Assembly: GCF_013201075.1 (NCBI RefSeq)
Contig: NZ_CP053711.1
Location: forward strand, 124,001 to 188,000
Direction of reading: 5' to 3'
Length of the DNA: 64,000 nt
Source of the DNA: Lichenicola cladoniae
GTDB lineage: Bacteria; Pseudomonadota; Alphaproteobacteria; Acetobacterales; Acetobacteraceae
In this document: positions 1-8,451 of the stretch, in pieces
Layout: each line of letters starts with the position of its first letter
How positions within the stretch are numbered: position 1 is the first letter of the stretch
Translations under genes and position numbers: made by a program
Notes under the pieces: generated by a model
The model's database searches: none
What the model was told of the DNA's origin: nothing
What the model saw: only the letters and a program-made list of their open reading frames with translations

Positions 1-2
1 GA

Positions 3-506
3 GATCGTCTCGAGGCTCACATTCGGGCGGCATTGGCGGACTGGTCGCTCGGCCCGGTCGTGCGCGCCTTGCAGGCTCTGCGTGGCGTCGCCCTGGTGGC
101 AGCGGCAACCTTGGTGGCCGAGCTTGGCGACATGACGCGCTTTACCAACCCGCGCCAGCTCATGGCCTACCTGGGTCTGGTGCCATCGGAACATTCGAGC
201 GGCGGCAAACGGCGCCAGGGAGGGATAACCAAAGCGGGCAACGGTGCAGCACGACGGATGCTGATCGAGGCTGCATGGACCTACCGGTTCCCGGCCCGGA
301 TCAGCCGGGATCTGCTGTTGCGGCAGGAAGGCGTGTCCGGGCCCATCCGCGAAACGGCGTGGAAGGCCCAGACCCGACTATGCGGGCGCTATCGCAAACT
401 CTCTCATACCGGCAAGTCGGCAAAGATCGTGACCACGGCAATCGCACGTGAATTGAGTGGTTTTGTTTGGGCGATTGCCAAGCATGTCGAGGCTGCCGCC
501 GCCTGA
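3..506 (+). CDS. IS110-family transposase, C-terminal part (cut by window start)
   Basis: The reading frame is open through the left edge, so the N-terminal RuvC-like DEDD part lies outside the window. What remains is the IS116/IS110/IS902 C-terminal domain, seen in the block FTNPRQLMAYLGLVPSEHSS, then GGKRRQGGITKAGNG and ARRMLIEAAWTYR, which carry the helix-hairpin-helix and conserved Gly-Ile-Thr-Lys region of this family. Such transposases catalyse site-specific insertion without classical inverted repeats. It ends in an Ala-rich tail with stop TGA at 504-506. No partner gene is visible. The family assignment is firm; activity cannot be judged. Confidence 0.9.
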   Translation, partial: DRLEAHIRAALADWSLGPVVRALQALRGVALVAAATLVAELGDMTRFTNPRQLMAYLGLVPSEHSSGGKRRQGGITKAGNGAARRMLIEAAWTYRFPARISRDLLLRQEGVSGPIRETAWKAQTRLCGRYRKLSHTGKSAKIVTTAIARELSGFVWAIAKHVEAAAA

Positions 507-1082
507 TCTGTTTTATCTGATTGAACACGACGGTAAGGAGAACAGCAGCACCTCGATGCATCCAAAGCTGGGCAGGGCTGGAGGCACGGTCACGGCCAGG
601 AGAACCCTCGGAAACATCTACAGCCGGATTTTTGTCCGACGCTGGTTTTCTAGACAGAGGACGCTCCGCGACGTATCCCCGGTCCGGCGGTAACCAACCC
701 GCGTATCAGAGCATGATCAACCGTCGTTTCATGATCGTGCCTCCTGCCTTACCCAGCTGCGGCTACGCTGAACAGCCTGTCATACGGGCGCAGATTTACC
801 GTGCCTGCAGCTTGAAGTGGCGAACATGAGAGATGTTTAGTCCAAGTCTTGAAAGGCATACCTTTGGGCTATCTATTGCAGAGCGAATTAGCGGAGACGG
901 CGGGGCAAATGCCTTCCCATCCATCTGGTTCTTACTAAAGTCAAAATCTGGATCTATCTCTCCCCCTCAGAGACTTATTCTAAAATCGGGACGAGTGGGA
1001 TTAGGTGCTGATATAAAGGCGTGGTAGGCACGGACTTGCGAAACGAAACGCTTCCGCCTGTTTGTGTCAGGAGGCCTGGATA
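507..1082. other. Gap without a supported gene
   Basis: Short open frames at 521-829 and 833-1027 have no ribosome site, no recognisable motif and an unconvincing composition. The segment probably holds the IS110 right flank and the promoter of the following regulator. The stretch 830-1060 is more AT-rich than its surroundings. Confidence 0.5.
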
Positions 1083-1868
1083 ATGATGCGCCGCGCGACG
1101 GCGCGGAGGCAAAAGGTCCCGATGGCAAGCGGACGGCCAATTCTACTCGTGGATAATGACCAGATATTTCGAGAAGCGCTGGTTGAGCAGCTTCAATCTG
1201 AGGGTCAGTTTTTGGTTGAGCAGGCTAGTTCAATCTCGCAAGCGCGCGGTTTTCTCAACGAGTCGCCCCGGTACGACGCTCTAATTCTGGAGGTGGTACT
1301 GCCCGATGGAGACGGGTGCGACTTTTGTGCCAGTCAAAGGGATTCGGGGCGGCGCACGCCGGTCATCATATTGAGCGAATTGCGCGAGGAAGCCGATGTC
1401 GTTCGGGGTCTGAATGCCGGTGCCAATGACTACGTTACAAAGCCCTTGAGGATCGCAGAGCTACTTGCTCGTCTCCGAGCGCAAATCCGCATCTTTGAGA
1501 GCAATGAAAACGCGACCTTTAAAATTGGTCCGTATACATTCTGTCCAGCTGCAAAGCTGTTGCAGGAAACGAACGGTAATAGAAGTATTCGATTGACCGC
1601 GAAAGAAGCCAAAATGCTTAAGTTTCTGTATCGCCTCGGTGACAAGTTGGCCTCGCGGCAAGTTCTGCTGGCTGAGGTCTGGGGCTACAACGCTTCTATC
1701 CAAACAAATACGCTCGAGACGCATATCTACCGGCTGCGCAGAAAAATCGGTTCACACCCTGGAGGCGCTAACCTCCTCATTAGTGAAAGGGGCGGCTACC
1801 GTCTACATCGCGGGGACCTTGCAGAGACTTGGCGAGATAGCCCCCCGATAGGCCCCTACAATCCGTAA
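1083..1868 (+). CDS. OmpR/PhoB-type response regulator with Glu at the phospho-Asp position
   Basis: This is a receiver domain (about residues 15-125) followed by a winged-helix DNA-binding domain (about 150-250; RLTAKEAKMLKFLYRLGDKL, then LETHIYRLRRKIG and the RGGYRL wing). It should bind DNA as a transcription regulator. Start 1083 is chosen because AGGAGG at 1069-1074 lies 8 bases upstream; 1122 is the next candidate. The receiver keeps an acidic pocket (LLVDND), Ser in IILSEL and the Lys of VTKP, but the usual LDLxLP motif reads ILEVVLP, so Glu replaces the phosphorylatable Asp. Glu there often mimics the active state. No kinase gene is adjacent, so it is an orphan. Family confident; constitutive activity is inferred. 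Confidence 0.9.
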   Translation: MMRRATARRQKVPMASGRPILLVDNDQIFREALVEQLQSEGQFLVEQASSISQARGFLNESPRYDALILEVVLPDGDGCDFCASQRDSGRRTPVIILSELREEADVVRGLNAGANDYVTKPLRIAELLARLRAQIRIFESNENATFKIGPYTFCPAAKLLQETNGNRSIRLTAKEAKMLKFLYRLGDKLASRQVLLAEVWGYNASIQTNTLETHIYRLRRKIGSHPGGANLLISERGGYRLHRGDLAETWRDSPPIGPYNP

Positions 1869-1922
1869 GCGCGCTGTGAGCGGAAGATCCAGCGGCATGG
1901 GTGGCACCGGTGCGATGAGGGC

Positions 1923-2129
1923 CATGCCCACAATCTCGCGGTTGCCGGCCTTCACGCCCCTCCGGTAGGGCAGCCACAGGATCGCCTTGCCGTCTGGGGC
2001 AACGCCACCGTGCGGACGCTGCGGAAGATCCAGGACGCCATTGAGGGCGAGGGGCTGGAGATCATTGTAGATGGCGGGCTAAGTGCTGGATCCGGGCCCG
2101 GTCTTCGGGTGAGGCATAGCGGGACATGA
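1923..2129 (+). pseudogene. Degenerate tail of a small XRE-type regulator
   Basis: The frame ending at TGA 2127-2129 reads NATVRTLRKIQDAIEGEGLEI followed by a Gly-rich end and GLRVRH. This matches the end of the short XRE regulators of this window, which finish with a helix ([12 protein letters not shown]) and a Gly-rich strand. The helix-turn-helix part upstream is not convincing, so it looks like a decayed copy. Its stop overlaps the start of the next reading frame, as in the intact XRE pair at 52326-53209. Confidence 0.35.
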
Positions 2130-2524
2130 GCGCCACTCACGCGGACGCCGACGCAATGGCAGTCTTGATCCACCCAGACGATGCCGATCGCGCCTTTGTC
2201 GCCGGCGTCCAGTTCGCCCGGGCGCTCGCTGGCGCCGAGAGCGTAGCCTTCGTCATTGCGCTGGATGAGCAGGTGGCCCTCATCCGGGCTGCGATCCTCG
2301 ATGTCGGCTATGCCAAGGCTAAGGCGCGGACAACTGGTGAGCTGTTCGAAGCCGGCGCTCGACATGAGTGGTGCCGGATCGCAGCCCGGAGCGGCCGGCG
2401 GTATGGGGGACGGCATGAAACGACGCCGGCACTTGCATCTGATGCGCCACGTCCTGCCCCGCGGCACGCTGACCCTGCCTGCCGCGCGGGCTCTGTCAGC
2501 CCGGCCAGGAAGCCGGCGCTGTGA
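2126..2524 (+). CDS. Hypothetical protein downstream of the XRE remnant
   Basis: A 132-residue frame whose ATG overlaps the stop of the XRE-like remnant (ATGA). The first 90 residues have natural composition and alternating helix-like segments (FVAGVQFARALAGAESVAF); the last 40 are rich in Ala, Pro and Arg and may result from a frame change. No family is recognised. The opposite-strand frame 1952-2587 looks like its shadow. A further frame, 2415-2567, ends on a TGA that overlaps the GTG of the next gene and could be a separate small gene. Coding status is uncertain. Confidence 0.35.
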   Translation: MSATHADADAMAVLIHPDDADRAFVAGVQFARALAGAESVAFVIALDEQVALIRAAILDVGYAKAKARTTGELFEAGARHEWCRIAARSGRRYGGRHETTPALASDAPRPAPRHADPACRAGSVSPARKPAL

Positions 2525-2563
2525 ACGGCTGATGGCGACGTGGCTTCTCAGGCCGCGTAGCTC

Positions 2564-2830
2564 GTGAGCGAGACCGATCCAGTCCAACCGGCAACCGTGG
2601 TCAATTCGCCCATGGTCCGCAACGAGCGCACCAAGCTGCTCGCCGGCGCGCTGAACACCCTGGCGACGACGACGATCGCCTCAGCGCTCATCCTACCGGG
2701 GATTGCCGAGGCCTATCACCTGACCCACCCCCTCGGCAGCTGATGGCCTGTGATCGGGATCGTTTGGCTGCTGGCCGGCGTTGGCCTACATATGTTTGCG
2801 CAGATCGTGCTTGGAAGGCTGATCCCATGA
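2564..2830 (+). pseudogene. Small two-helix membrane protein interrupted by in-frame TGA
   Basis: From GTG 2564 the frame encodes MVRNERTKLLAGALNTLATT, a first hydrophobic helix and HLTHPLGS, then TGA at 2741-2743. The same frame continues at once with WPVIGIVWLLAGVGLHMF and a short basic end, stopping at 2828-2830. Read through, it is an 88-residue protein with two membrane helices. The TGA sits directly before a Trp codon and could replace another Trp. The final TGA overlaps the ATG of the following small gene, so the original arrangement was translationally coupled. It may be a recent pseudogene, a sequencing error or a readthrough gene. No family name can be given. Confidence 0.5.
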
Positions 2831-2922
2831 CCGGCTTGGATCTCTACCTGCTTCTGGCTCCGCTGGTGCTGCTGGCCCTCGGCGGCGGCGCAACCTACTG
2901 GTGGACCCACACCGGGCGCTGA
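2827..2922 (+). CDS. 31-residue single-pass membrane peptide
   Basis: A very short frame starting at an ATG that overlaps the stop of the preceding membrane gene (ATGA). It encodes MTGLDLYLLL followed by a continuous hydrophobic helix rich in Leu, Ala and Gly, then a TYWWTHTGR end. Its support is the coupling arrangement and the membrane-helix composition. The last 22 bases overlap the start of the next gene. Function unknown. Confidence 0.4.
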   Translation: MTGLDLYLLLAPLVLLALGGGATYWWTHTGR

Positions 2923-3242
2923 GGCTGACCTCAAACGCCCCACAAGACCTCCAGCTCCTCTCCGAGGTGCTGGAATGCCTGCGTGGCAAGGTCGGTCGGA
3001 CCAAGCTGCTTGCCCACATCGTCGAGCACCCGCGCCATAATGGGGGTCCGACCTCTCGCCAGAATGGCCGGAAGCTCCTGTTCACCGAGGCGGATTACAT
3101 CCGGTTGCTCGATATCTTCGTGCCGGTGCCACCAGAGAGCCGGCTGGAGATCGCCGCCCCTCCATCAAACGCAGGTGCCTCTCGCCGACTGGAGGCACTG
3201 TTTGCAAAGCAGCAGAAGCGCCATCGAGACGCACGAAAGTAA
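2901..3242 (+). CDS. Hypothetical 113-aa protein, paralogue of the 51.5-kb gene
   Basis: Encodes a soluble protein that aligns along its whole length with the gene at 51519-51863. Shared blocks are NAPQDLQLLSEVLE, GKVGRTKLLAHIVEHP, NGRKLLFTEADY and the basic end QKRHRDAR. The GRKLLFTEADY segment resembles the wing of excisionase/MerR-like DNA-binding proteins of mobile elements, so a DNA-binding role is possible but unproven. The GTG start at 2901 is chosen because the paralogue also starts with GTG at the equivalent place. It overlaps the 31-residue membrane gene by 22 bases. Confidence 0.7.
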   Translation: MDPHRALRLTSNAPQDLQLLSEVLECLRGKVGRTKLLAHIVEHPRHNGGPTSRQNGRKLLFTEADYIRLLDIFVPVPPESRLEIAAPPSNAGASRRLEALFAKQQKRHRDARK

Positions 3243-3270
3243 CCGGTGGACAAGCTCGGTTTCTATAGCG

Positions 3271-3534
3271 CTAATAACGGCCGGATGTTTTAACCGTGGT
3301 AGTTGCCCAGTGTGCAGCAAAACCTTGCTGAGCGATGTCAGCCAAGATTTCAGTTGTGTTCATTCCGGCTCGAGGTTCGCCCTGGTTGATGTCGTTGCCG
3401 CTCGAGAACTGCTCTCGGTCGGTAAATAGATCGGCTAGTTGCGCAGGCAAAGACAAGGTTGATATATCCGTGCCTGCTGGGACCGTTAAGTACTGATCGC
3501 GTGCTCGCTTGCTGCGGTACGTATCAATCTTCAT
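3271..3534 (-). CDS. Hypothetical 87-aa protein
   Basis: The start is well supported: AAGGAG lies 8-9 bases before the ATG on the minus strand. The protein begins MKIDTYRSKRARDQYLTVPA and continues with a short acidic region. The opening recalls small proteins of the YcgL/DUF6139 kind (a YR...YL-VP pattern), but this is a weak resemblance. It is divergent from the gene at 3583, so the 48-base spacer 3535-3582 must hold the 5' signals of both. Function unknown. Confidence 0.6.
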   Translation of the reverse strand: MKIDTYRSKRARDQYLTVPAGTDISTLSLPAQLADLFTDREQFSSGNDINQGEPRAGMNTTEILADIAQQGFAAHWATTTVKTSGRY

Positions 3535-3582
3535 AGGCGCTTTCTCCTTTATGATTTACGCTTCGATGCGGAAGGCAGGCTC

Positions 3583-3849
3583 ATGAATACAAAAGAAGAA
3601 TGTGAACGACGTATTTGCGTCGCCACCTTGTTGACAGAGGGCCAGCCTTACAGGGAGCGATCGGCCAACATAATTAAGGGCCTAGAAACGGCCGGTTTCA
3701 AGGCTGTGTTCGTTGGATCGGGTGAGAGTCTTCAAAATCCAGCGGGTTCAGTTACAGATGGGGGAGGGTTGGCTACTCTGCTGGAGAGCGCTGAGGTCTC
3801 GTTCCGGTTCGAAATAGTAGCTGGCAAAACCGTTGTTCATTGGCTTTGA
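3583..3849 (+). CDS. Hypothetical 88-aa protein
   Basis: An 88-residue soluble protein beginning MNTKEECERRICVATLLTEG and ending in an FRFEIVAGKTVVHWL strand-like segment. A weak purine-rich ribosome site (GGAAGGCAGG) precedes the ATG. It is divergent from the 87-residue gene at 3271-3534. No family recognised; the composition looks like a real small alpha/beta protein. Confidence 0.5.
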   Translation: MNTKEECERRICVATLLTEGQPYRERSANIIKGLETAGFKAVFVGSGESLQNPAGSVTDGGGLATLLESAEVSFRFEIVAGKTVVHWL

Positions 3850-4142
3850 TCAAGAAGTATTAATCTGCGCATAGCCCGCGCTCAAGCGACTGATCTTTAA
3901 TGACCGCCTGACGATGCTCCCGCCTATAGTGGCAGTCCACCACCGTAAATCGCTATCGCTTCTGCATCTTCGCAAGCTGGGGGGCGCCCCCACGTCGAGC
4001 CTCAAGCCTCGCCGTGTATCGGCCCCACCATTTCTGGAGACTTCCATCCGCCCGACTGTATGGACGGCGGGTAGTGCCGGGCCGGCTAGGCTGTCTCGAA
4101 GACGGACAAGCGCGACGATGCGAGGGGTCTGTCGAATTGTTT
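3850..4142. other. Gap without a supported gene
   Basis: Open frames on both strands here lack start signals and natural composition and overlap each other. No inverted repeat of the neighbouring IS66 element could be recognised. Confidence 0.5.
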
Positions 4143-4259
4143 TCACGGCAGCACGTCATCAGAGCCGATGTCCAGCTTGTCGATTGCCGCTTCGAGCTCG
4201 TGGAACGCCGCCTCACCGATACGGCCTTTCTTGCGCAGCTGCACCAGCATGGTAACCAT
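4143..4259 (-). pseudogene. C-terminal tail of a CPA1-type cation/proton antiporter
   Basis: The minus-strand frame (38 residues from ATG 4259) reads VQLRKKGRIGEAAFHELEA followed by a short acidic helix and a stop. Many NhaP-like CPA1 antiporters end with just such a cytoplasmic helix (reg-IGDDAFHxLEEELDW). The rest of an antiporter lies on the far side of the IS66 genes (6797-8260, same strand). IS66 may therefore have split one gene, although the junction residues do not join cleanly and this could be another antiporter's tail. Confidence 0.4.
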
Positions 4260-4287
4260 CCGCTGAGCACCGCGGCATCATGTCTGA

Positions 4288-5955
4288 TCAGGCAGCGTGG
4301 CCGATCGCGGCGGTATTTGATTTAAGCCAGTGCCATGGCAGCAGATCATCGAGGCGTTGCACCGGATGTTCCGCGATGCGGGCCAGCACGTCAGCCAGCC
4401 AAGCCTGCGGGTCAACGTCGTTCATCTTGGCCGTGACGATCAAGCTGTACATGATTGCGGCACGCTGCCCGCCGCGATCCGAACCACAGAACAGCCAGGA
4501 TTTTCGCCCAAGTGCGATGCCTCTCAGGGCGCGTTCGGCCGCGTTGTTGCTGAGGCAGATCCGTCCATCATCCGCAAACCGGGTAAACGCCGTCCAGCGT
4601 TTCAGCATGTAGTCGATGGCTTTGGCGATGTCGTTGCCACGCGCGAGCTTAGCCCGCTGCTGACCCAACCAGTCCTGCAGGTCCATCACCAGGGGAAGTG
4701 ACGAGGCCTGCCGGATCGCCCGGCGCTCCTCGGCACTGTGGCCGTTGATGTCGCGTTCGATGTCGAACAGGGCGTCGATGCGTTGCACGGCTTCCAGGCA
4801 GATTGGCGACAGAACCGCTGGGGCCTTGCCGTGCGCCGCACGGCGCGCGCTGCCCGCAAGGTCGGCCAGCACGAAAAACTTCCGGCGCGCATGCGCCCAG
4901 CAGGCAGCTTCCACGATCGGCCCGGGTTTGCGTCCCGGTTCATAGAGCTTGCCATAGCCGCCATAAGCATCTGCCTGCAGGATGCCGGTGTAGGCTGCCA
5001 GATGGCCTTGCGGGTGTTCGCCGCCGCGATCGCGCGAGTAGTGGAACACAGCACCCGGCGGAGCGAGACCACCGAACGGCCGATCGTCGCGCACGTAGAC
5101 CCACAGACGGGCGATGTCGGTCTTGCCGCGGGCCAGCACCGGCACCGTGGTGTCATCGCCATGCAGCCGTTCTGCCGCCATGACATGAGCAGCCAAGCGC
5201 CCAAACAGCGGCATCAGCACGGTTGTGCAGGCACCGACCTGGTCGGCCAGCGTCGACAGGCTGACCTCCACACCCTCGCGGGCATAGCGTTCTGCCTGAC
5301 GGTTGAGCGGCTGATGCTGGCCGAACTTCTCGAACAGAATCATGGCCAGCAGGTTCGGTCCGGCCCAGCCGCGGGGCGTCACGTGGAATGGCGCCGGGGG
5401 CTGACTGATGCGCTCGCAATCGCGGCAGGAGAATTTCTCACGCACATGCTGGATGACTTTCCAGCTGCGCGGGACGACCTCCAGGGTCTCCGTGACGTCC
5501 TCCCCCAGCCTGGACAGGCGTGTGCCGCCGCAGCAGGCGCAGGCCGACGGACCTGCGATGACGACGCGCTCGCGAGGGAGGTGTTCGGGAAACGGGCGCC
5601 GGGCCGGGCGCTTGCGGGTAAAGCCGGTGACGGCTGTAGTCTTGGCCGCGGCGGCCTCGGCAGCCAGCTCGTCCTCGGTGGCCGATGCTTCCAGCTCTTC
5701 CAGCTGCAGTTCCATCTGCTCCAGCAGGCGGGCGGTGCGCTCCGAGCGTGGTCCGAAGCGGTCACGGTTCAGTTTCTCAATCTGCAGCTTGAGGTGGGCG
5801 ATCAACGCCTGGTCGCTGGATTGCTGGGCTTGGGCCTCGGCTATGACCCGGGCGACGTCGGCACGTGCTGCCAGGAGCGCTGCCTTGAGCAGCTCGACCT
5901 CATCCGGCGGTGCGGCAAACTCGGCGTCCATGCCGAAGATTGAATCATGAACCAA
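4288..5955 (-). CDS. tnpC: IS66 transposase TnpC (DDE)
   Basis: A 555-residue IS66 TnpC. It has an N-terminal coiled coil (about residues 20-110; QIEKLNRDRFGPRSERTARL), a zinc-binding segment (CACCGG followed by SCRDCE) and the DDE transposase core. The core shows GDDTTVPVLARGKT, the ACWAHARRKFF block and the C-terminal NNAAERALRGIALGRKSWLF region with the IS66 C-terminal domain. The length is normal and the frame undamaged. tnpB lies 36 bases upstream. It should be the catalytic transposase. Confidence 0.95.
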   Translation of the reverse strand: MVHDSIFGMDAEFAAPPDEVELLKAALLAARADVARVIAEAQAQQSSDQALIAHLKLQIEKLNRDRFGPRSERTARLLEQMELQLEELEASATEDELAAEAAAAKTTAVTGFTRKRPARRPFPEHLPRERVVIAGPSACACCGGTRLSRLGEDVTETLEVVPRSWKVIQHVREKFSCRDCERISQPPAPFHVTPRGWAGPNLLAMILFEKFGQHQPLNRQAERYAREGVEVSLSTLADQVGACTTVLMPLFGRLAAHVMAAERLHGDDTTVPVLARGKTDIARLWVYVRDDRPFGGLAPPGAVFHYSRDRGGEHPQGHLAAYTGILQADAYGGYGKLYEPGRKPGPIVEAACWAHARRKFFVLADLAGSARRAAHGKAPAVLSPICLEAVQRIDALFDIERDINGHSAEERRAIRQASSLPLVMDLQDWLGQQRAKLARGNDIAKAIDYMLKRWTAFTRFADDGRICLSNNAAERALRGIALGRKSWLFCGSDRGGQRAAIMYSLIVTAKMNDVDPQAWLADVLARIAEHPVQRLDDLLPWHWLKSNTAAIGHAA

Positions 5956-5991
5956 GCCGCCGTGGTACTATTTTCGGCAGCTACCGATCCA

Positions 5992-6339
5992 TTATCCTGC
6001 AGATTGTGGACGCCATGTCTGCCGCGGATTGCGCCAGTCGATCGCCTCCAGCAAATAACCCATCTGCGCCGCTGTCAGCGGCACTGCGCCATCCACCGTC
6101 TGCGGCCAAATGAAGCGCCCGCGATCCAGGCGCTTGGCATAGAGCGACAAACCGATGCCATCATGCCAGATCGCCTTGATCAGCGAACCACTGCGGCCCC
6201 TAAAAACAAAAACATCCCCAGCAAATGGATCTCGGCCAAGCCCTTCCTGCACCTGCAGAGCAAGACCGCGCATGCCCCGGCGCATGTCGGTATGGCCCGT
6301 CGCGATCCAGATCCGTACGCTCGCCGAAACCGGGATCAC
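5992..6339 (-). CDS. tnpB: IS66 accessory protein TnpB
   Basis: A 115-residue IS66 Orf2/TnpB protein. Recognised by ATGHTDMRRGMRGLALQVQE, the DVFVFRGRSGSLIKAIWHDG core and GLSLYAKRLDRGRFIWP. The start overlaps the end of tnpA by 4 bases (ATGA), indicating translational coupling. Its exact role in IS66 transposition is poorly defined, but it is required in studied elements. Frame intact. Confidence 0.95.
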   Translation of the reverse strand: MIPVSASVRIWIATGHTDMRRGMRGLALQVQEGLGRDPFAGDVFVFRGRSGSLIKAIWHDGIGLSLYAKRLDRGRFIWPQTVDGAVPLTAAQMGYLLEAIDWRNPRQTWRPQSAG

Positions 6340-6746
6340 TCGCGCAGCGCCGCCAGCACGCGCCGCAACGCGCCGAGATTGACGTCGCTGCCAACGCGGA
6401 CGTGTCGGCCATTGCCCAGCTCGATTTCGATGAGCCCGGACGTCGGCACGGATCGCATCGGCGCTACCGAGTGCGGTGCCGAATTGGATGGCATGGATTC
6501 CGTGGGAGCCACCCCGATCATCTGCACCGGCATGAACATCGCCATATCCGACGCCGCCCTCAGCACACCCTCACGCACCTGTCGTCGCCAGGTGAACAGA
6601 AGGCTTTCGCAAATATCATGGCGAGCCGCGACAGCGCGGATCGCAACACCAGGCTCCTGCGTCTCAGCAACAATGCGCAGCTTATCTGCCGTGCTCCAAC
6701 GCCGCCGACCCTCACGCCCGGTGATGATCTCCATCACGCCATCCAT
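6336..6746 (-). CDS. tnpA: IS66 accessory protein TnpA (HTH)
   Basis: A 136-residue IS66 Orf1/TnpA protein with an N-terminal helix-turn-helix of the transposase-8 type (RRRWSTADKLRIVAETQEPG, then VAARHDICESLLFTWRRQ) and a variable middle. The C-terminal segment (IEIELGNGRHVRVGSDVN) is the usual IS66 strand-turn-strand tail. First gene of the element's operon and overlapped by tnpB. It probably binds the element's ends. The frame is intact. Confidence 0.93.
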   Translation of the reverse strand: MDGVMEIITGREGRRRWSTADKLRIVAETQEPGVAIRAVAARHDICESLLFTWRRQVREGVLRAASDMAMFMPVQMIGVAPTESMPSNSAPHSVAPMRSVPTSGLIEIELGNGRHVRVGSDVNLGALRRVLAALRE

Positions 6747-6796
6747 CGAAACACCTCAAGCGCCACCTAAAGTAGCAACTTAAGGTGGCGACAGAT

Positions 6797-8260
6797 TCAC
6801 GCCCAGGCGGCCTTCAGCGGAGGGATACCCAGCATGCGCCGCTGTGCCTGCACCGCGGTCTGCTGCAGCCCCGCCATACCGTCGCGCGGCACCTCGCCCC
6901 CACGGCGATATTCAGCCAGGAGAGCGGTGCGCGCATGGGTGTCCGGTGCGTTCTCGAGATCAGACACGGCCGCGCGGGCAGTCTCGACGCGCGCCATCCT
7001 TACCTCGCTCTCAACCAACTGATCGTCATGCAGCGTCAGCACGGAGAGAAGCGGCCGCAGCGTCATGCCCGGCAGCACCAGCGTACCCAGCAAGACCGCG
7101 AACGCCACGAACTGCAGCAGGTCGCGATGCGGGAAGTCGTCTGGCAACGCAAGCGCCGCGGCCAGCGTGACGATGCCGCGCATGCCGCACCAGGCGACGA
7201 TCATGCCGCCATGCCAATCTCCTGGCTTGCCGCGATCAGCGTGGCGACGCGGCCCAATCCCGAAGCCGGGAATCCGCCAGCGCACGAATGCGGTGTGGCT
7301 CATGACCCAGACGACCCGCGCCAGGATCACCGTAGCCAGCGCCGAGGCCGCCACGAGCAGTCAGATGCGACCGTTTGGCCCCTCCAGCTGCGGCAAGGAC
7401 AGCCGCAATTGCAGCCCGATCAGCACGAAGGCGAGTACGTTTAGAACCAGGATTACCACGTCCCAGACGGCATAGCGCTGCACGCGTAGCCACGCCTCGC
7501 CACGCAGCGGCAACACGCGGGCGATGGTGAGCGCATAGACGACGACGGTGATGATCGGCGAGAGCCCAAGCTGCTCACCCAGTATCCAGACCAGAAAGGT
7601 AGCAACGAATTGCATGACGATCGATACTGTGTGGTCGCGCAGCCGGTTTGCCAGGAGCAGGTACAGCTTCCCCAGCACATAGCCTGCCACCAGCCCGCCC
7701 GCCACCGACAACAGCAGCAGAGGCAGCTGCGTTCAGGGATGGAACGCACCGGCGGCGACCACCACGAGGGCGCCGCGATAGATCAGCAGGGCGGCCGCAT
7801 CGTTGAACAGGCTCTCCCCCTCCAGGATGGTCATGAGGCGGTGCGGCGGCGACAGATGTCGCAGGATCGGCGTGGCGGCACTGGCATCGGTCGGCGCGAC
7901 GAGGGCACCCAGCGCGATCGCCGCCGCCCAGGGCAGCCCAGGCACCAACGCATGTGCGGTCCAGGTCACCGCCGCGACGGTGGTGATGACGGCCACCAGC
8001 ACCAGCCCGGTGATTGAAACGGCGTTGGCCTTGAGGTCGCGTGGGCTGGCGCCGAACCCCGCCTCCATGAGCGCCGGCGCTACGAACAGCGCCAGCGCTA
8101 GCGACGGGTCCAGGCGGATCACCGGCGCGCCCGGCACAAAAGCGAGCCCAGCCCCAGCCAGCGCCAGCAATGCCGGATAAGGCGTGCCGATCCGGCCGGC
8201 CAACAGGTAGAGCAGCGCGCCGCCGGTCAGCAGTGCGAGGGCAAGCTCAAAGATGGGCAT
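6797..8260 (-). pseudogene. CPA1-family cation/proton antiporter with two in-frame TGA codons
   Basis: Three consecutive segments (8260-7733, 7711-7361 and 7354-6797) lie in one frame, separated only by TGA at 7733-7735 and 7361-7363. Joined, they form a CPA1/NhaP-like antiporter of the inner membrane. The N-terminal helices hold LALGALVAPTDASAATPIL and EGESLFNDAAALLIYRGAL, which carry the ion-binding Asp residues of this family. Later helices include WCGMRGIVTLAAALALP, followed by a cytoplasmic tail. Both TGA codons fall where related proteins often have an aromatic residue (AFHP-stop-TQLP and GRI-stop-LLVAAS), so Trp (TGG) is a likely ancestor. The gene runs into the IS66 flank. It is a pseudogene under the standard code. 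Confidence 0.75.
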
Positions 8261-8451
8261 GCGTCACTCTCGGGCACGCACCGCCCCGGGTCAAAGACCA
8301 CCTGGATCTAGGCTGGACGGCCCGAAGTGGTGCTATGGAAGGATCGGAGTCGAGCTCACGACGTCATTCAGCGCTGACCGGGCTACTGGTCCCGTTGAGC
8401 GTATACACGCCTCATAGCAGCTGCGCTCCATCTACAGTTAGGAGCCTTCGC

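Larger units (their letters stand above)
4288..6800 (-). mobile_element. IS66-family element (copy 1)
   Basis: Three minus-strand genes in the order tnpA-tnpB-tnpC identify an IS66 element. The upstream side carries a short palindrome-like stretch around 6758-6792 (CACCTAA and TTAAGGTGGCG facing each other), which may be part of its end. No matching end was found beyond the tnpC stop, so the limits given are approximate. The copy differs clearly from the IS66 at 30751-33353. Confidence 0.8.

Noticed and set aside
1952..2587. 211-codon minus-strand ORF
   Set aside because: Arg/Pro/Ser-rich composition with no motif and no ribosome site. The plus strand carries an XRE-like tail and overlapping small genes instead.
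4738..5943. Long plus-strand ORF of 401 codons
   Set aside because: It lies antisense to IS66 tnpC, whose protein is fully recognisable. GC-rich antisense frames are often open and this one has no family pattern.
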